DNA of 64,000 bases. It comes from Rhodococcus sp. IEGM 1381 (GTDB lineage Bacteria; Actinomycetota; Actinomycetes; Mycobacteriales; Mycobacteriaceae). Position numbers and translations under genes: made by a program. The DNA is taken from positions 158,218 to 222,217 of the forward strand of contig NZ_JASHKQ010000005.1 in the NCBI RefSeq assembly GCF_030056795.1, written 5' to 3'. This document shows positions 20,824 through 28,928 of the stretch, one piece after another. A model generated the notes under the pieces. That model was given only the letters and a program-made list of their open reading frames with translations. It was not told where the DNA came from and searched no databases. How positions within the stretch are numbered: position 1 is the stretch's first letter; every line of letters begins with the position of its first letter.

Positions 20824-21804
20824 TCAGTCCGCGTAGCGAACGCGCGGGTCCAGAGCGGCAGTGAAGATGTCGGTCAACATGCCGGAGACGAGCACCGACA
20901 GAGCCGTGAACAACGAGACCGCGAGCGTGATGTTGATGTCCTGACTGGTGATGCCGTAGATCAGCCAATCCCCCATGCCGTACCAACCGAAGACGCGCTC
21001 GGTGAAGGTGGCACCGGTGATCACCGCGCCCATACCGAACGCGAACAGCGTCGCCATCGGGATCAGAGCAGTACGGAAACCGTGCTTGAAGATCGCGCGC
21101 CCGCGGGTGAGCCCCTTGCCGCGGGCCGTGCGGATGTAGTCCATGTTCAGCTCGTCGAGCATGGAACTGCGCATGTAGCGGCTGTAGCCACCGATGGTGA
21201 ACAACATCAGGACGACGGTCGGCAACAGCAAATGCTGTGCGCGGTCGATAATTTCGTTCATCAGACCGGGGGCAAGCGTTGTCGACGTCTCACCGGTGTA
21301 TTGGAAGAACTGACTGCCGGTACTCTGATTGACCTGCACAGCAAGGTATTTGAGAACCGGTGCCAGAACCAGGATCGGGGTGCTGATCAGGATGAACGTC
21401 ACGACCGTCGCGACGTGATCGAAGATCTTGTACTGCCGGACGGCACCGTACGCACCCACGAGTGTTCCCAGTACCGCGCCGAGGACGGTGCCGAGTACTA
21501 CCAACCGCAGCGAGACGAGGATGCGTCGCCACAGTTCGTCGTTGACCGAGCCGGCCGCGATGGTCTGACCGAAGTCACCGTGAAGGACTGCCCACAGCCA
21601 CTTCAGATAGCGCAGCACGGGGTTGTCGTCGAGGTGCAACGCCGCGCGCTTGGCGTCGAGTACAGCGCTCGACGGCGGTGGATTGCGACTGAGCAGATTG
21701 GACAGCGGATCGAACGTGAGCGAGGCCAGCAGGTAGGTCAGAAACGTCGCGATGAGCAGCAGAATGACGTAGTTCAGCAACCTCCGCGCAAGATAACCGC
21801 CCAC
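20824..21804 (-). CDS. ABC transporter permease, OppB/DppB type
   Basis: About 326 aa. The typical OppB start YLARRLLNYVILLLIATFL is followed by five further spans and the EAA loop DYIRTARGKGLTRGRAIFKHGFR. First gene of the transporter operon. The start is chosen at GTG 21804 because GGAAGG lies 9 bp upstream and the family N-terminus begins there. Starts at 21828 or 21861 are possible and would add 8 or 19 residues. Confidence 0.88.
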   Translation of the reverse strand: MGGYLARRLLNYVILLLIATFLTYLLASLTFDPLSNLLSRNPPPSSAVLDAKRAALHLDDNPVLRYLKWLWAVLHGDFGQTIAAGSVNDELWRRILVSLRLVVLGTVLGAVLGTLVGAYGAVRQYKIFDHVATVVTFILISTPILVLAPVLKYLAVQVNQSTGSQFFQYTGETSTTLAPGLMNEIIDRAQHLLLPTVVLMLFTIGGYSRYMRSSMLDELNMDYIRTARGKGLTRGRAIFKHGFRTALIPMATLFAFGMGAVITGATFTERVFGWYGMGDWLIYGITSQDINITLAVSLFTALSVLVSGMLTDIFTAALDPRVRYAD

Positions 21805-22124
21805 GCGCAACCACCTTCCATCGAGCACCACGGCCGTGCCCGATGGCACCGCTCTCGGCATTGTTCACACCGCGTGTTACCTGCTTGTTTCGTTAGCGGT
21901 GGAAACAGACATTCCACAAGATAGCACCACGAATTCGCCTTTCGTTCACGGTAGCCGAACTCACTCCGACACATCGGACAATGCGGAAACCGCGGCGGCA
22001 GAACGAGTCTGACGAACAGGCACTCGTAGGGTCCCCTAATTCATCGGGCACCGTAACGAATTTCCGACAATGCGGACAGAACGAAAAGTAGGTGGTTGTT
22101 GTCGAGGTCGGTAGATTCTCGACC
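21805..22124. promoter_or_regulatory. Divergent intergenic region with a direct repeat
   Basis: Control region between the ABC operon and the GIY-YIG-like gene. It contains a direct repeat of GACAATGCGGA (21977-21987 and 22066-22076), each followed within 12 bp by CAGAACGA. A TATCTT element on the minus strand could serve the transporter operon, and TAGATT at about 22112 the rightward gene. I see no convincing small gene here. Confidence 0.4.
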
Positions 22125-23081
22125 ATGCCGACTGATTCCACACCCGACGGGTTCGCCTTCGAGCGGTTCGATGTCATCGACACCGGATCCATCGCCACGA
22201 CATTCGCGGCCAAGGATCACCGATCCGGGCTGTACATCCTGTACTTTACGAACGCCGAGGCCTTCGTCGGATACTCCGACTCCGTTGCAGCCCAATTCGC
22301 CGCCGACCGCGACATCTGGGCGGACATCGAGTCGCTCCACTTCACCCCCGGGACCGAGGACAAGCTCGAGCAGTTGACAGCGCTGGTCTCGCAACTGACC
22401 GACCTGCGTCAGCGCCCGGCGGAGCCGACTGCGATCGGCGACGCACCGAGCGCGAAAACTGCACTACCGAAAGAACGCGCCAAGCGGGCAACGCTGCTGA
22501 ACGCTGCCGTCGGGCAGAGTCGTCGACGGTTCTGGGACCTGTCCGACCACATCGCCTACCCCGCCATCCGCAGCATCGTGGCCGACTACATCAACTCCTC
22601 GATCCCCGACCCGGCGAACACCGAGAAGTACCTGTGGCAGATCAGCGCTCTACCGGACGCACAGGACGACAGCGGTCCTCGAAATTTGCTGACGCTGACA
22701 TGCGGAGGATTCGAGACCCTGCGAGTCGACGAGATCATGCACGACGACGACACGATCGAGCTGGACCTGCGCATCAACACCAACGTTCCGCGCGACCGGA
22801 CCGACGAGCAGCTCGAGGTCTCCAACGAGACCGTCAGCGCCGGACGCGGACCGTACCGGGACGAGCGCGTGTGGTCCTGGTCGATCGACCTCGGGGCGCT
22901 GTTGGAAGAGGACGTGGACGTCGACCTGGGTATCGACGACGACACTTTCGACGACCTCGCCTACGGCCTCAATGCTCGCCTGATGCGATCCGGAAATTCA
23001 ACGGGCGCAGCGGCACACAACCACGATCTCGCGGCCGACCTACTCGCCGAGGCGTACCGGCAGCTGTTCGAGGCCGAATGA
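22125..23081 (+). CDS. Protein with degenerate GIY-YIG nuclease-like domain
   Basis: 318 aa. Residues 30-75 resemble a GIY-YIG fold: SGLYILYF matches the first GIY strand and EAFVGYSDSVAAQFAADR the second strand and helix. The usual second motif YVG has become FVG, and the catalytic arginine expected in the helix seems replaced (AAQF where RRF or KRW is common). It may therefore bind DNA without cutting. The remainder is acidic and unrecognised. The ATG follows a TAGATT element by 8 bp, which fits a leaderless message. Its stop overlaps the next gene (ATGA). Confidence 0.55.
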   Translation: MPTDSTPDGFAFERFDVIDTGSIATTFAAKDHRSGLYILYFTNAEAFVGYSDSVAAQFAADRDIWADIESLHFTPGTEDKLEQLTALVSQLTDLRQRPAEPTAIGDAPSAKTALPKERAKRATLLNAAVGQSRRRFWDLSDHIAYPAIRSIVADYINSSIPDPANTEKYLWQISALPDAQDDSGPRNLLTLTCGGFETLRVDEIMHDDDTIELDLRINTNVPRDRTDEQLEVSNETVSAGRGPYRDERVWSWSIDLGALLEEDVDVDLGIDDDTFDDLAYGLNARLMRSGNSTGAAAHNHDLAADLLAEAYRQLFEAE

Positions 23082-23740
23082 TCGATCGGCTGTGGTACGT
23101 CTCGTACGGGTCCAACCTGCTGCGCGAGAGGTTCCATACCTACCTGACCGGATCCGACGAGCACTCGGAATTCGGTGCGCACCCACCGGCACCCTCGACG
23201 GCTCTACCTGCCGAACAGAAGTGGCTGTGGATCGACTATCCGCTGTATTTCGCGGGAGTCTCGCGGCGCTGGACGGGAGCATCCGCCTTCGTCTCGACGA
23301 CGGTCGATGCTGCCAATCGATCTGTGGCGCACGGATATCTGATCGAACGAGCTCAGTTCGCTCATCTGGCTGCGGTCGAGAACGTCGTCGCAGCCATCGA
23401 CGTCAAGGCGACGGAGACGCTCGCCATCGGACAGTGGTCGCAGCTGGCAGTGGATCGCGAGGGCGAGAGCTTCCGCGGGAAATACGATGCACTGCTCAGG
23501 CTTCCGGACATCGACGGAAGACCCGCCTTCACACTGACCAGCTCGATCGTGCGGGAGCCCGGCGAACCGTCGAGCAGGTATCTTTCGACGATTCGCCGCG
23601 GGCTGCTCTCCGCAGACCTCGATCTGGACGTCGACGCCTACCTTGGCGAAGCCGCCCAACGGTCCGCGACGATCACTTCAGCGCATCGAGGTTCGTCTTC
23701 AGCAGGAGCACGTTGTAGTCCGACCACCGAGAAGCAGTGA
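23078..23740 (+). CDS. Gamma-glutamylcyclotransferase-like protein
   Basis: 220 aa. The N-terminal WYVSYGSNL is the diagnostic GGCT-fold motif, and HGYLIERAQFAHLAAVEN fits the segment that carries the catalytic glutamate. The family releases 5-oxoproline from gamma-glutamyl compounds, but actinobacterial members are often mislabelled histone deacetylase, and the true substrate is unknown. Translationally coupled to the GIY-YIG-like gene, so the two probably act together. The last 68 bp overlap the 3' end of the convergent DUF4185 gene. Confidence 0.6.
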   Translation: MIDRLWYVSYGSNLLRERFHTYLTGSDEHSEFGAHPPAPSTALPAEQKWLWIDYPLYFAGVSRRWTGASAFVSTTVDAANRSVAHGYLIERAQFAHLAAVENVVAAIDVKATETLAIGQWSQLAVDREGESFRGKYDALLRLPDIDGRPAFTLTSSIVREPGEPSSRYLSTIRRGLLSADLDLDVDAYLGEAAQRSATITSAHRGSSSAGARCSPTTEKQ

Positions 23741-24941
23741 AGTACAGGTCTTTTCCGCTCGACATCGGATGAATGAACGGTGCATAGATACCGCCGGCCG
23801 TCTGATTCGCGTCGAGGATGGTCTTCGGCGCGCTCCACGGTCCCTCGGGATTGTCGGCAGTGCGCGCAACCAACGTTCGTGAGTTCTCGTCCCCGTACAT
23901 CATCACGTAGCGGCCGAGGTAGTCGTTCCACGCAACCGACATCTCGCTGACCGGACCCTTGACGATGGCGACGCTATCGCCGATGTTCTTGGACCACTGC
24001 TTGATTGGATCAGGATCCTGCGTCGAGTACTCGTACGCGTCGAGATTCTCGACTTCGGCCGACGGAACTCGCGAGACGAAGGCATCACCGAATCGTCCGT
24101 TGGGCGTGCCGAACTGGTACAAGGTCTCGCCGTCGCGGCTCAGCACGTAGGCACTCTGCTGGAATTTCCCCTGGCTCTCGTGGACGTTGGTGAAGCCGGG
24201 GATCGTGACGCCCTTGTTGACGCGGATCGTCTTGGGATCCGTCGTCCAATTCTGGCCGTTGTCGGTCGATTTCGCCGTCGCAGAGTAGTTCGTGATCCAG
24301 CGACCGGGTGCGCCCCAGCTCTGCACCGACATGTAGTTGATGTACTGGGTGTCGCCGATCGCAATGGCCGCCGTGGGGATGGTCGTGTCCTCGACGCTCG
24401 GTAGCTTTGCGCTCGAGATGATCTCGGCGGCGTAGCGTGGATTGTTCCCCCGGACAACCGCACCCGAGGTTGTGTTCGCGGGGTCTGCAGGACCGATCTT
24501 GATTCCTTGGGAGAGATCGGTCGACGCCTTGTCCGACCGGAAAAGCGCATTGCTGCGCCACTGGGCGTTGCCGGATGAGCAATCACCGAACGTGTCGCCG
24601 AACGCCATCAGGATCTGGCCGGAGCCGTTGTCCCAACTGATGCCCAGGTCGGTTCCCGACATCGCCAGGGTGTTGTAGGTGTCGTTGACGCTCTGCGGGC
24701 CGGTGACCCAGGCGATGCTTTGCGTATTGCCGGTGATCCGAGGAAGAGGCCCTTGCGGCCCCTGCGGGTTCTTTCCCGACATCCCGGCACTGCCCGACGA
24801 CCCGAACAGCGGCGACGAGCCCGGCCCCCCGAGGCCACCACACGGCTCGGCCGAGACGGTAGGCGCGGTCAGAGCGCTGAGCCCGCTCACTGCCAGCGCC
24901 AGGACAGCCCCGACAGCGATCTGCCGACTACGTACACGCAT
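23673..24941 (-). CDS. Secreted DUF4185 protein (possible D-arabinan hydrolase)
   Basis: 422 aa. A Sec signal peptide (IAVGAVLALAVSGLSALTAP, cleavage near VSA-EP) is followed by a Gly/Pro/Ser linker. The rest is a beta-propeller-like DUF4185 domain, with WDNGSGQILMAFGDTFGDC, RGNNPRYAAEI and repeated GD and asparagine-rich strands. DUF4185 members in mycobacteria have been reported as endo-D-arabinanases acting on cell-wall arabinan (GH183), a plausible role in an arabinogalactan-containing genus. I cannot confirm the catalytic residues here. The start ATG 24941 is chosen for the signal peptide. Confidence 0.75.
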   Translation of the reverse strand: MRVRSRQIAVGAVLALAVSGLSALTAPTVSAEPCGGLGGPGSSPLFGSSGSAGMSGKNPQGPQGPLPRITGNTQSIAWVTGPQSVNDTYNTLAMSGTDLGISWDNGSGQILMAFGDTFGDCSSGNAQWRSNALFRSDKASTDLSQGIKIGPADPANTTSGAVVRGNNPRYAAEIISSAKLPSVEDTTIPTAAIAIGDTQYINYMSVQSWGAPGRWITNYSATAKSTDNGQNWTTDPKTIRVNKGVTIPGFTNVHESQGKFQQSAYVLSRDGETLYQFGTPNGRFGDAFVSRVPSAEVENLDAYEYSTQDPDPIKQWSKNIGDSVAIVKGPVSEMSVAWNDYLGRYVMMYGDENSRTLVARTADNPEGPWSAPKTILDANQTAGGIYAPFIHPMSSGKDLYFTASRWSDYNVLLLKTNLDALK

Positions 24942-25083
24942 GGACGAACCCACCGTTTCCCGTGTGACCCACGATACTGATGTGACTGATGGGACGAGTG
25001 TTACGCAAATCTACTTATCGCGCAACAAATGAGGCGTGTCGGTGCTTGACAAATCGCCTACTGCGGGAATTACACTCGTGTGA

Positions 25084-25497
25084 TTACTGGCGGATCATGC
25101 GCGCGTGCGTCGTATCCAGGACCAGCAGCGCTACGCCCTGGACGACAACTGCCGTTCCGTGGCCCAACGCCTGGTCGGCAGTGATCCGGCGGCCGAATCG
25201 AGGCTTCCTGACGGCGATGTGCGCACCGGTCGCGATGTAGAGGACGTCGAGGCCGGCGTTGATCCACAGCAGCTTGCTCAAGCTCGTGGAAGTCGGGACC
25301 GAGGAGTTGAGCGCCCCGGCGCCGGCGATCGCCAAATCGATCGCACCCCACCCGGCGGTCTGCTGACCGAACGCACGACGGGCAGGCGAGGTGCCGCGCA
25401 ATGCCAACACCGTTCCGACGATCACACTTCCACCGCCCCACAACGTAAGGCGACGGCCGAGTCGCTCGGCGACGATGGGAGCTTCGATTGGAGTCAT
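25084..25497 (-). CDS. DUF6992-like small membrane protein
   Basis: 137 aa with four hydrophobic segments: LTLWGGGSVIVGTVLAL, AIDLAIAGAGAL, WINAGLDVLYIATGAHIAV and the C-terminal AVVVQGVALLVLDTTHARMI. The pattern (AERLGRRLTLWGGGS, then FGQQTAGWGAIDLAIA) resembles the DUF6992 family. Function unknown. It is 142 bp upstream of the DUF4185 gene on the same strand, with a possible promoter between them, so it is not clearly co-transcribed. Confidence 0.6.
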   Translation of the reverse strand: MTPIEAPIVAERLGRRLTLWGGGSVIVGTVLALRGTSPARRAFGQQTAGWGAIDLAIAGAGALNSSVPTSTSLSKLLWINAGLDVLYIATGAHIAVRKPRFGRRITADQALGHGTAVVVQGVALLVLDTTHARMIRQ

Positions 25498-25605
25498 GGT
25501 TTCCAGTGTGCCGTGTTCGGCGGCAGGGCAGCTTCGTAACGCGAGGTCGGTTGCTGTCGATCCAGTGAGGACTGAGTATTCGTGCTCGAAACCGACGGAG
25601 CCACC

Positions 25606-25932
25606 ATGCTGAAGAAGATTCTCACCGGACTTGCGCTGGCGACCGGCGCCGCACTGCTCCTCGCGCCCACAGCATCCGCTGCACCCGACGACAACCCGTT
25701 CGGTCCGAAGGACTCCACTTCGAGTTTCGTCAGCGCCTTCGACCCTGCGGCGTTCGGCAGCACCAAGTCGTTGATCATCAGCCCATTCGGGACGAGCATG
25801 CAGATCGACTGCTCGTCGTTCCATGGCCAGAGCTCGTGCACGCAAAACGGCCGTGTGCTGACCCAGGTACGAATCCCGGCCGGGTCTTCGGAATGGGACT
25901 ACCGCATGCTCTACATCTACAACCCGTTCTGA
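25606..25932 (+). CDS. Small secreted protein
   Basis: 108 aa with a clear Sec signal peptide (MLKKILTGLALATGAALLLA, cleavage after TASA-AP). The mature part of about 83 residues has two cysteines (IDCSSFHGQSSC) likely to form a disulfide and ends in YNPF. I recognise no family. Start ATG 25606 follows CGGAGCC. A GTG at 25582 would add 8 residues before the signal. Confidence 0.65.
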   Translation: MLKKILTGLALATGAALLLAPTASAAPDDNPFGPKDSTSSFVSAFDPAAFGSTKSLIISPFGTSMQIDCSSFHGQSSCTQNGRVLTQVRIPAGSSEWDYRMLYIYNPF

Positions 25933-26081
25933 TAATCGTCGGCCGCGCGCTCTGCGGACTGGCACTGCTTGCGCTCACCGGTTGCGCTGCAACGCAACCC
26001 GGGCCTGGCATCGCCGCAGCGGTGGACGTCACGCCGACGTCGTTCCCTCCGCCCCTGTACGTATTCACCGGGACCTGCTGA
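25893..26081 (+). CDS. Putative small lipoprotein
   Basis: 62 aa. A hydrophobic leader ends in a lipobox (GLALLALTGC), followed by a short Pro/Thr-rich tail ending FTGTC. It overlaps the previous gene by 40 bp, and its TGA abuts the deformylase stop on the other strand with no gap, which is how real genes are packed here. The Shine-Dalgarno is weak (CTTCGGA), so this is tentative. Confidence 0.4.
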   Translation: MGLPHALHLQPVLIIVGRALCGLALLALTGCAATQPGPGIAAAVDVTPTSFPPPLYVFTGTC

Positions 26082-26648
26082 TCACCACCCGAACGGGTTC
26101 GAGTCGGATCCGGGCAGCCAACTGTTGCCTGGCCCCAACCACCCATTGGCTTTGATCATCTTCTTCGCTGCACGCTGGTTGCGGCCGATCAGGCGGTCGA
26201 GATACAGATGCCCGGCCAGATGGTCGCACTCGTGCTGCAGACACCGCGCCAGATATCCCTCGCCCTCGACCGTCACCGGATTGCCCTCCACATCGACCCC
26301 GGTGACGCGGGCCCACTCGGCGCGTCCAGTCGGGTACCGCTCCCCCGGGACCGACAGACACCCTTCGGTGTCTTCCGGGTCGGGCATCGTCTCCGGGATC
26401 GCCGACGTATCGAGCACTGGGTTCACCACGTGCCCGCGGTGCTGGACACCGCCGTCGCGCAGGTCGTAGACGAAAGCCGCACGTGGATCACCGACTTGAT
26501 TGGCGGCGAGGCCGGCCCCGTGCGCGGCGGTGTTCGTCTCGAACAGGTCGGCCACGAACGCCGCCAGTTCCGCACCGAACTCGGTGACGGGAGTGGCTTG
26601 GGCCGTCAGCCGCGGGTCGCCGGCAATGAGGATGGGTCGAATCGCCAT
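26082..26648 (-). CDS. def: Peptide deformylase
   Basis: 188 aa with all three deformylase motifs in order: [18 protein letters not shown] (metal-binding cysteine) and QHECDHLAG (HExxH metal site). It removes the N-formyl group from nascent proteins. The C-terminus is the actinobacterial form ([13 protein letters not shown]). Length is normal. No fmt gene is adjacent, so this may be a second copy or a lone locus. Confidence 0.95.
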   Translation of the reverse strand: MAIRPILIAGDPRLTAQATPVTEFGAELAAFVADLFETNTAAHGAGLAANQVGDPRAAFVYDLRDGGVQHRGHVVNPVLDTSAIPETMPDPEDTEGCLSVPGERYPTGRAEWARVTGVDVEGNPVTVEGEGYLARCLQHECDHLAGHLYLDRLIGRNQRAAKKMIKANGWLGPGNSWLPGSDSNPFGW

Positions 26649-26670
26649 GCGAGAAGGTTACTGTCGGAGC

Positions 26671-27066
26671 ATGGCTCGTTCTCGTCGCTCCCCCACGGCT
26701 CACCCCGCGGACAAGGTCTGCGCGTCGTGCGGACGGCGAATCGAATGGCGCAAGAAGTGGGAGAAGAACTGGGATGACATCAAGTACTGCAGCGACGCAT
26801 GCCGGCGGCACAAGGTGAGCACCACCGACAAAGAACTCGAAGACAACATCCGGGCCCTGCTCGACGCCCGGTCCCGCGACGCCACGATCTGCCCCTCCGA
26901 CGTCGCACGAGCACTGTCCGACGACGGATGGCGCGAGTTGATGGAGCCGGTCCGCCGCGCTGCTCGCCGCATGGTCGACGCGGGAGAAGTCGAGATCACC
27001 CAGAAAGGATCCGTCGTCGATCCCTCCACGGCGAAGGGCCCAATCCGTATTCGTTGGAAGCGTTGA
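26671..27066 (+). CDS. DUF2256 and DUF3253 domain protein
   Basis: 131 aa. The N-terminal part is a DUF2256 zinc-ribbon-like motif (CASCGRRIEWRKKW, then YCSDACRRHK). Residues 55-131 are a DUF3253 winged-helix-like domain (ICPSDVARALSDDGWREL, then GEVEITQKG). The combination suggests a small nucleic-acid-binding protein; function unknown. It starts 22 bp from the divergent deformylase start, so the two share a promoter region. Confidence 0.8.
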   Translation: MARSRRSPTAHPADKVCASCGRRIEWRKKWEKNWDDIKYCSDACRRHKVSTTDKELEDNIRALLDARSRDATICPSDVARALSDDGWRELMEPVRRAARRMVDAGEVEITQKGSVVDPSTAKGPIRIRWKR

Positions 27067-27112
27067 CCAACGCCGCAGAAACTTGTCGGTGGATGGGTAT
27101 AGCTTTCGTGTC

Positions 27113-28921
27113 GTGAAGACATGGGGGGATGTGTTCGAGCTCGCGGACCAGGAATTGGTCTCCGAGCTCGCAGACGTGACCTCCCACGAAAATGCGCTTG
27201 CTGCAGCAAGATTGACGTTGCTCGCCGAGATCGACCGACGTGGTTTGGCGATGAAACTCGGACATTCTTCCGTCACGCGCTGGTATGCGCGGTCGGTTCG
27301 GATCACCGACGGATCGGCCGCCCGCCAGATGGAGGTCGGGTACTGGCTGACAGGCCGGCCCATCGTGTTGAATGCTCTCGCTGGTGGTGAGATTCATTCC
27401 GCGCACGCGACGGCGATCGCCGAGGGTTACGCCGTCGTTCTGGTGGCCGATCCGACGTTGGACGAGGACCACTGCGACGCTGTGGTCGCCGAACTTCTCG
27501 AGACCGCGATGCGCAGCACTGCCGGTCAGGTCACCTCGCGGGCGCAGGCGCTGGCGCATTCCGCGGCGGAAGACGCCCGTGCTCGACACGAGAAGGCGGA
27601 GAAGGAACGACGCGAACGAGAAAGGGAACAGGCAGGCAGGGACAACGCCGGGTCGAGCGCCACCGACACTATGGGTGGTTCGGGTGATGTAGGTGGCTCA
27701 GGTAATACAGATGGTTCGAACGATGCAGGAGGCTCGGGCACCGCAGGTGATTCCGAACCTGCTGGGCCCGAGCCTGTTCCGTCGGGACCACCGCCGGTGC
27801 CGGTGTCGGAGAATCCTAACCTGAATCGATTCGACGTTCATCCTCTAGCCAATGGCCGCTTCCACGTCGGCGGCGACGTCGACCGGCTCCTCGCCGAGAA
27901 GCTGCTCACCGCCCTGTCTCCGTTGACTGCGCCGCGGCCGGGCCCCGGTGGCGAACGCGACCCACGTAGCCCGTCGAAGCGTCGCGCCGACGCACTCGAT
28001 CAAATCCTCGACCGACACCTGCGCGGCAGTACCCGCGGGACGGCGGGTGGGTCGCGGGCGTCGGTGCATCTGATCGTCCCGCTGCGAGACCTGCTCACTC
28101 ACGGCAACAAAGACCGATCCGCAAGCGCAACAACAGGTTCGACTGCACACGGTGCCGGTACTGACGGCATTACCCGCACCGGTGATTCCGACGCTGACCC
28201 CGATCGTGGCGCCGGTCGCCGCGTCAGCGGGAGCAGTGCTGGTGCCAGCGGCAAGTCACGAACCGGCGACGCCGAGGCGGTTCCCGATGCCGGCGCTGAC
28301 GGCGGTCGCCGCGTCAGCGGGAGTGCTGGTTTCGGCGACAGTTCACAATCCGGTGCAGACGGCGGTCGCCGCGTCCGCGACAGTAGTACTGGTGCCGGCG
28401 ACAGTTCACGATCCGGCGATACGTATGCAGGGGGCGAGGCGGCCGGTGGTGGTGCCGGGCAGAAGTCTGCACCCGAGCCCGGCGACGCCGACTGGCCCTT
28501 CAACCTCGACTGGACCGGCCCGATCAGTCGCACCCTCGCCGAGCTCCTCACCTGCGACGCCGACCTGACCCCGGTCATCGTCGACGACCACGGCGTCCCC
28601 CTCGCGCTCGGGCGCACCACCAGACTCGCCAGCGACGACCAACGCATCGCCCTGACCATCCGCGATACCTGCTGCGTGATGTGCGGCCGACCGGCACAGT
28701 GGTGCCAAGCCCACCACGTGAAATTCTGGGAACACGGCGGCAGAACCGATCTGAACAACCTCGCACTGGTCTGCGGGGAATGCCACCGACTCGTCCACCA
28801 CGGCGACTGGCAACTGATCATGGGAGACGACGGACACCCCTACGCCATCCCACCCGAATCCATCGACCTCAGAAGGCAACCCATCCCCAGCTACCACCGA
28901 CGAAAACGGCGGGCAGCCTGA
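27113..28921 (+). CDS. DUF222 / HNH endonuclease-like protein (13E12 family)
   Basis: About 602 aa. An N-terminal DUF222 helical domain is followed by a C-terminal HNH nuclease motif with zinc cysteines: CCVMCGRPAQWCQAHHVKFW, then NNLALVCGECHRLVH. The two are separated by a highly extended Gly/Ser/Asp-rich linker built from tandem repeats. These proteins are abundant, often multicopy, in rhodococci and mycobacteria and lack a firm function. The start is uncertain: GTG 27113 lies about 12 bp after a TATAGC element, while TTG 27083 or GTG 27089 would add 8-10 residues. Convergent with the acyl-CoA synthetase, 7 bp apart. Confidence 0.8.
   Translation: MKTWGDVFELADQELVSELADVTSHENALAAARLTLLAEIDRRGLAMKLGHSSVTRWYARSVRITDGSAARQMEVGYWLTGRPIVLNALAGGEIHSAHATAIAEGYAVVLVADPTLDEDHCDAVVAELLETAMRSTAGQVTSRAQALAHSAAEDARARHEKAEKERREREREQAGRDNAGSSATDTMGGSGDVGGSGNTDGSNDAGGSGTAGDSEPAGPEPVPSGPPPVPVSENPNLNRFDVHPLANGRFHVGGDVDRLLAEKLLTALSPLTAPRPGPGGERDPRSPSKRRADALDQILDRHLRGSTRGTAGGSRASVHLIVPLRDLLTHGNKDRSASATTGSTAHGAGTDGITRTGDSDADPDRGAGRRVSGSSAGASGKSRTGDAEAVPDAGADGGRRVSGSAGFGDSSQSGADGGRRVRDSSTGAGDSSRSGDTYAGGEAAGGGAGQKSAPEPGDADWPFNLDWTGPISRTLAELLTCDADLTPVIVDDHGVPLALGRTTRLASDDQRIALTIRDTCCVMCGRPAQWCQAHHVKFWEHGGRTDLNNLALVCGECHRLVHHGDWQLIMGDDGHPYAIPPESIDLRRQPIPSYHRRKRRAA
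27674..27763 (+). repeat. 18-bp in-frame minisatellite in the HNH gene
   Basis: Five consecutive 18-nt units encode GGSGDV, GGSGNT, DGSNDA, GGSGTA and GDSEPA. Every unit keeps the reading frame, so copy-number changes would alter linker length without inactivating the protein. Confidence 0.75.
28213..28400 (+). repeat. Second in-frame repeat block in the HNH gene
   Basis: The sequence CGGTCGCCGCGTC recurs at 28213, 28303 and 28363, spaced 90 and 60 nt apart. Surrounding units encode variants of GADGGRRVSGSAG. The spacings are multiples of 30, which keeps the frame. Confidence 0.65.
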
Positions 28922-28928
28922 GAACAGG

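Noticed and set aside
21893..22213. Minus-strand frame encoding CPHCRKF, which resembles a zinc motif
   Set aside because: Only one CxxC pair, it overlaps the GIY-YIG-like gene start and lies over the divergent promoter region, with no Shine-Dalgarno.
28152..28568. Repetitive Ala/Val-rich frame within the HNH gene (AVAASAG repeats)
   Set aside because: It is the repeat array of the HNH gene in a different frame, with no start signal of its own.
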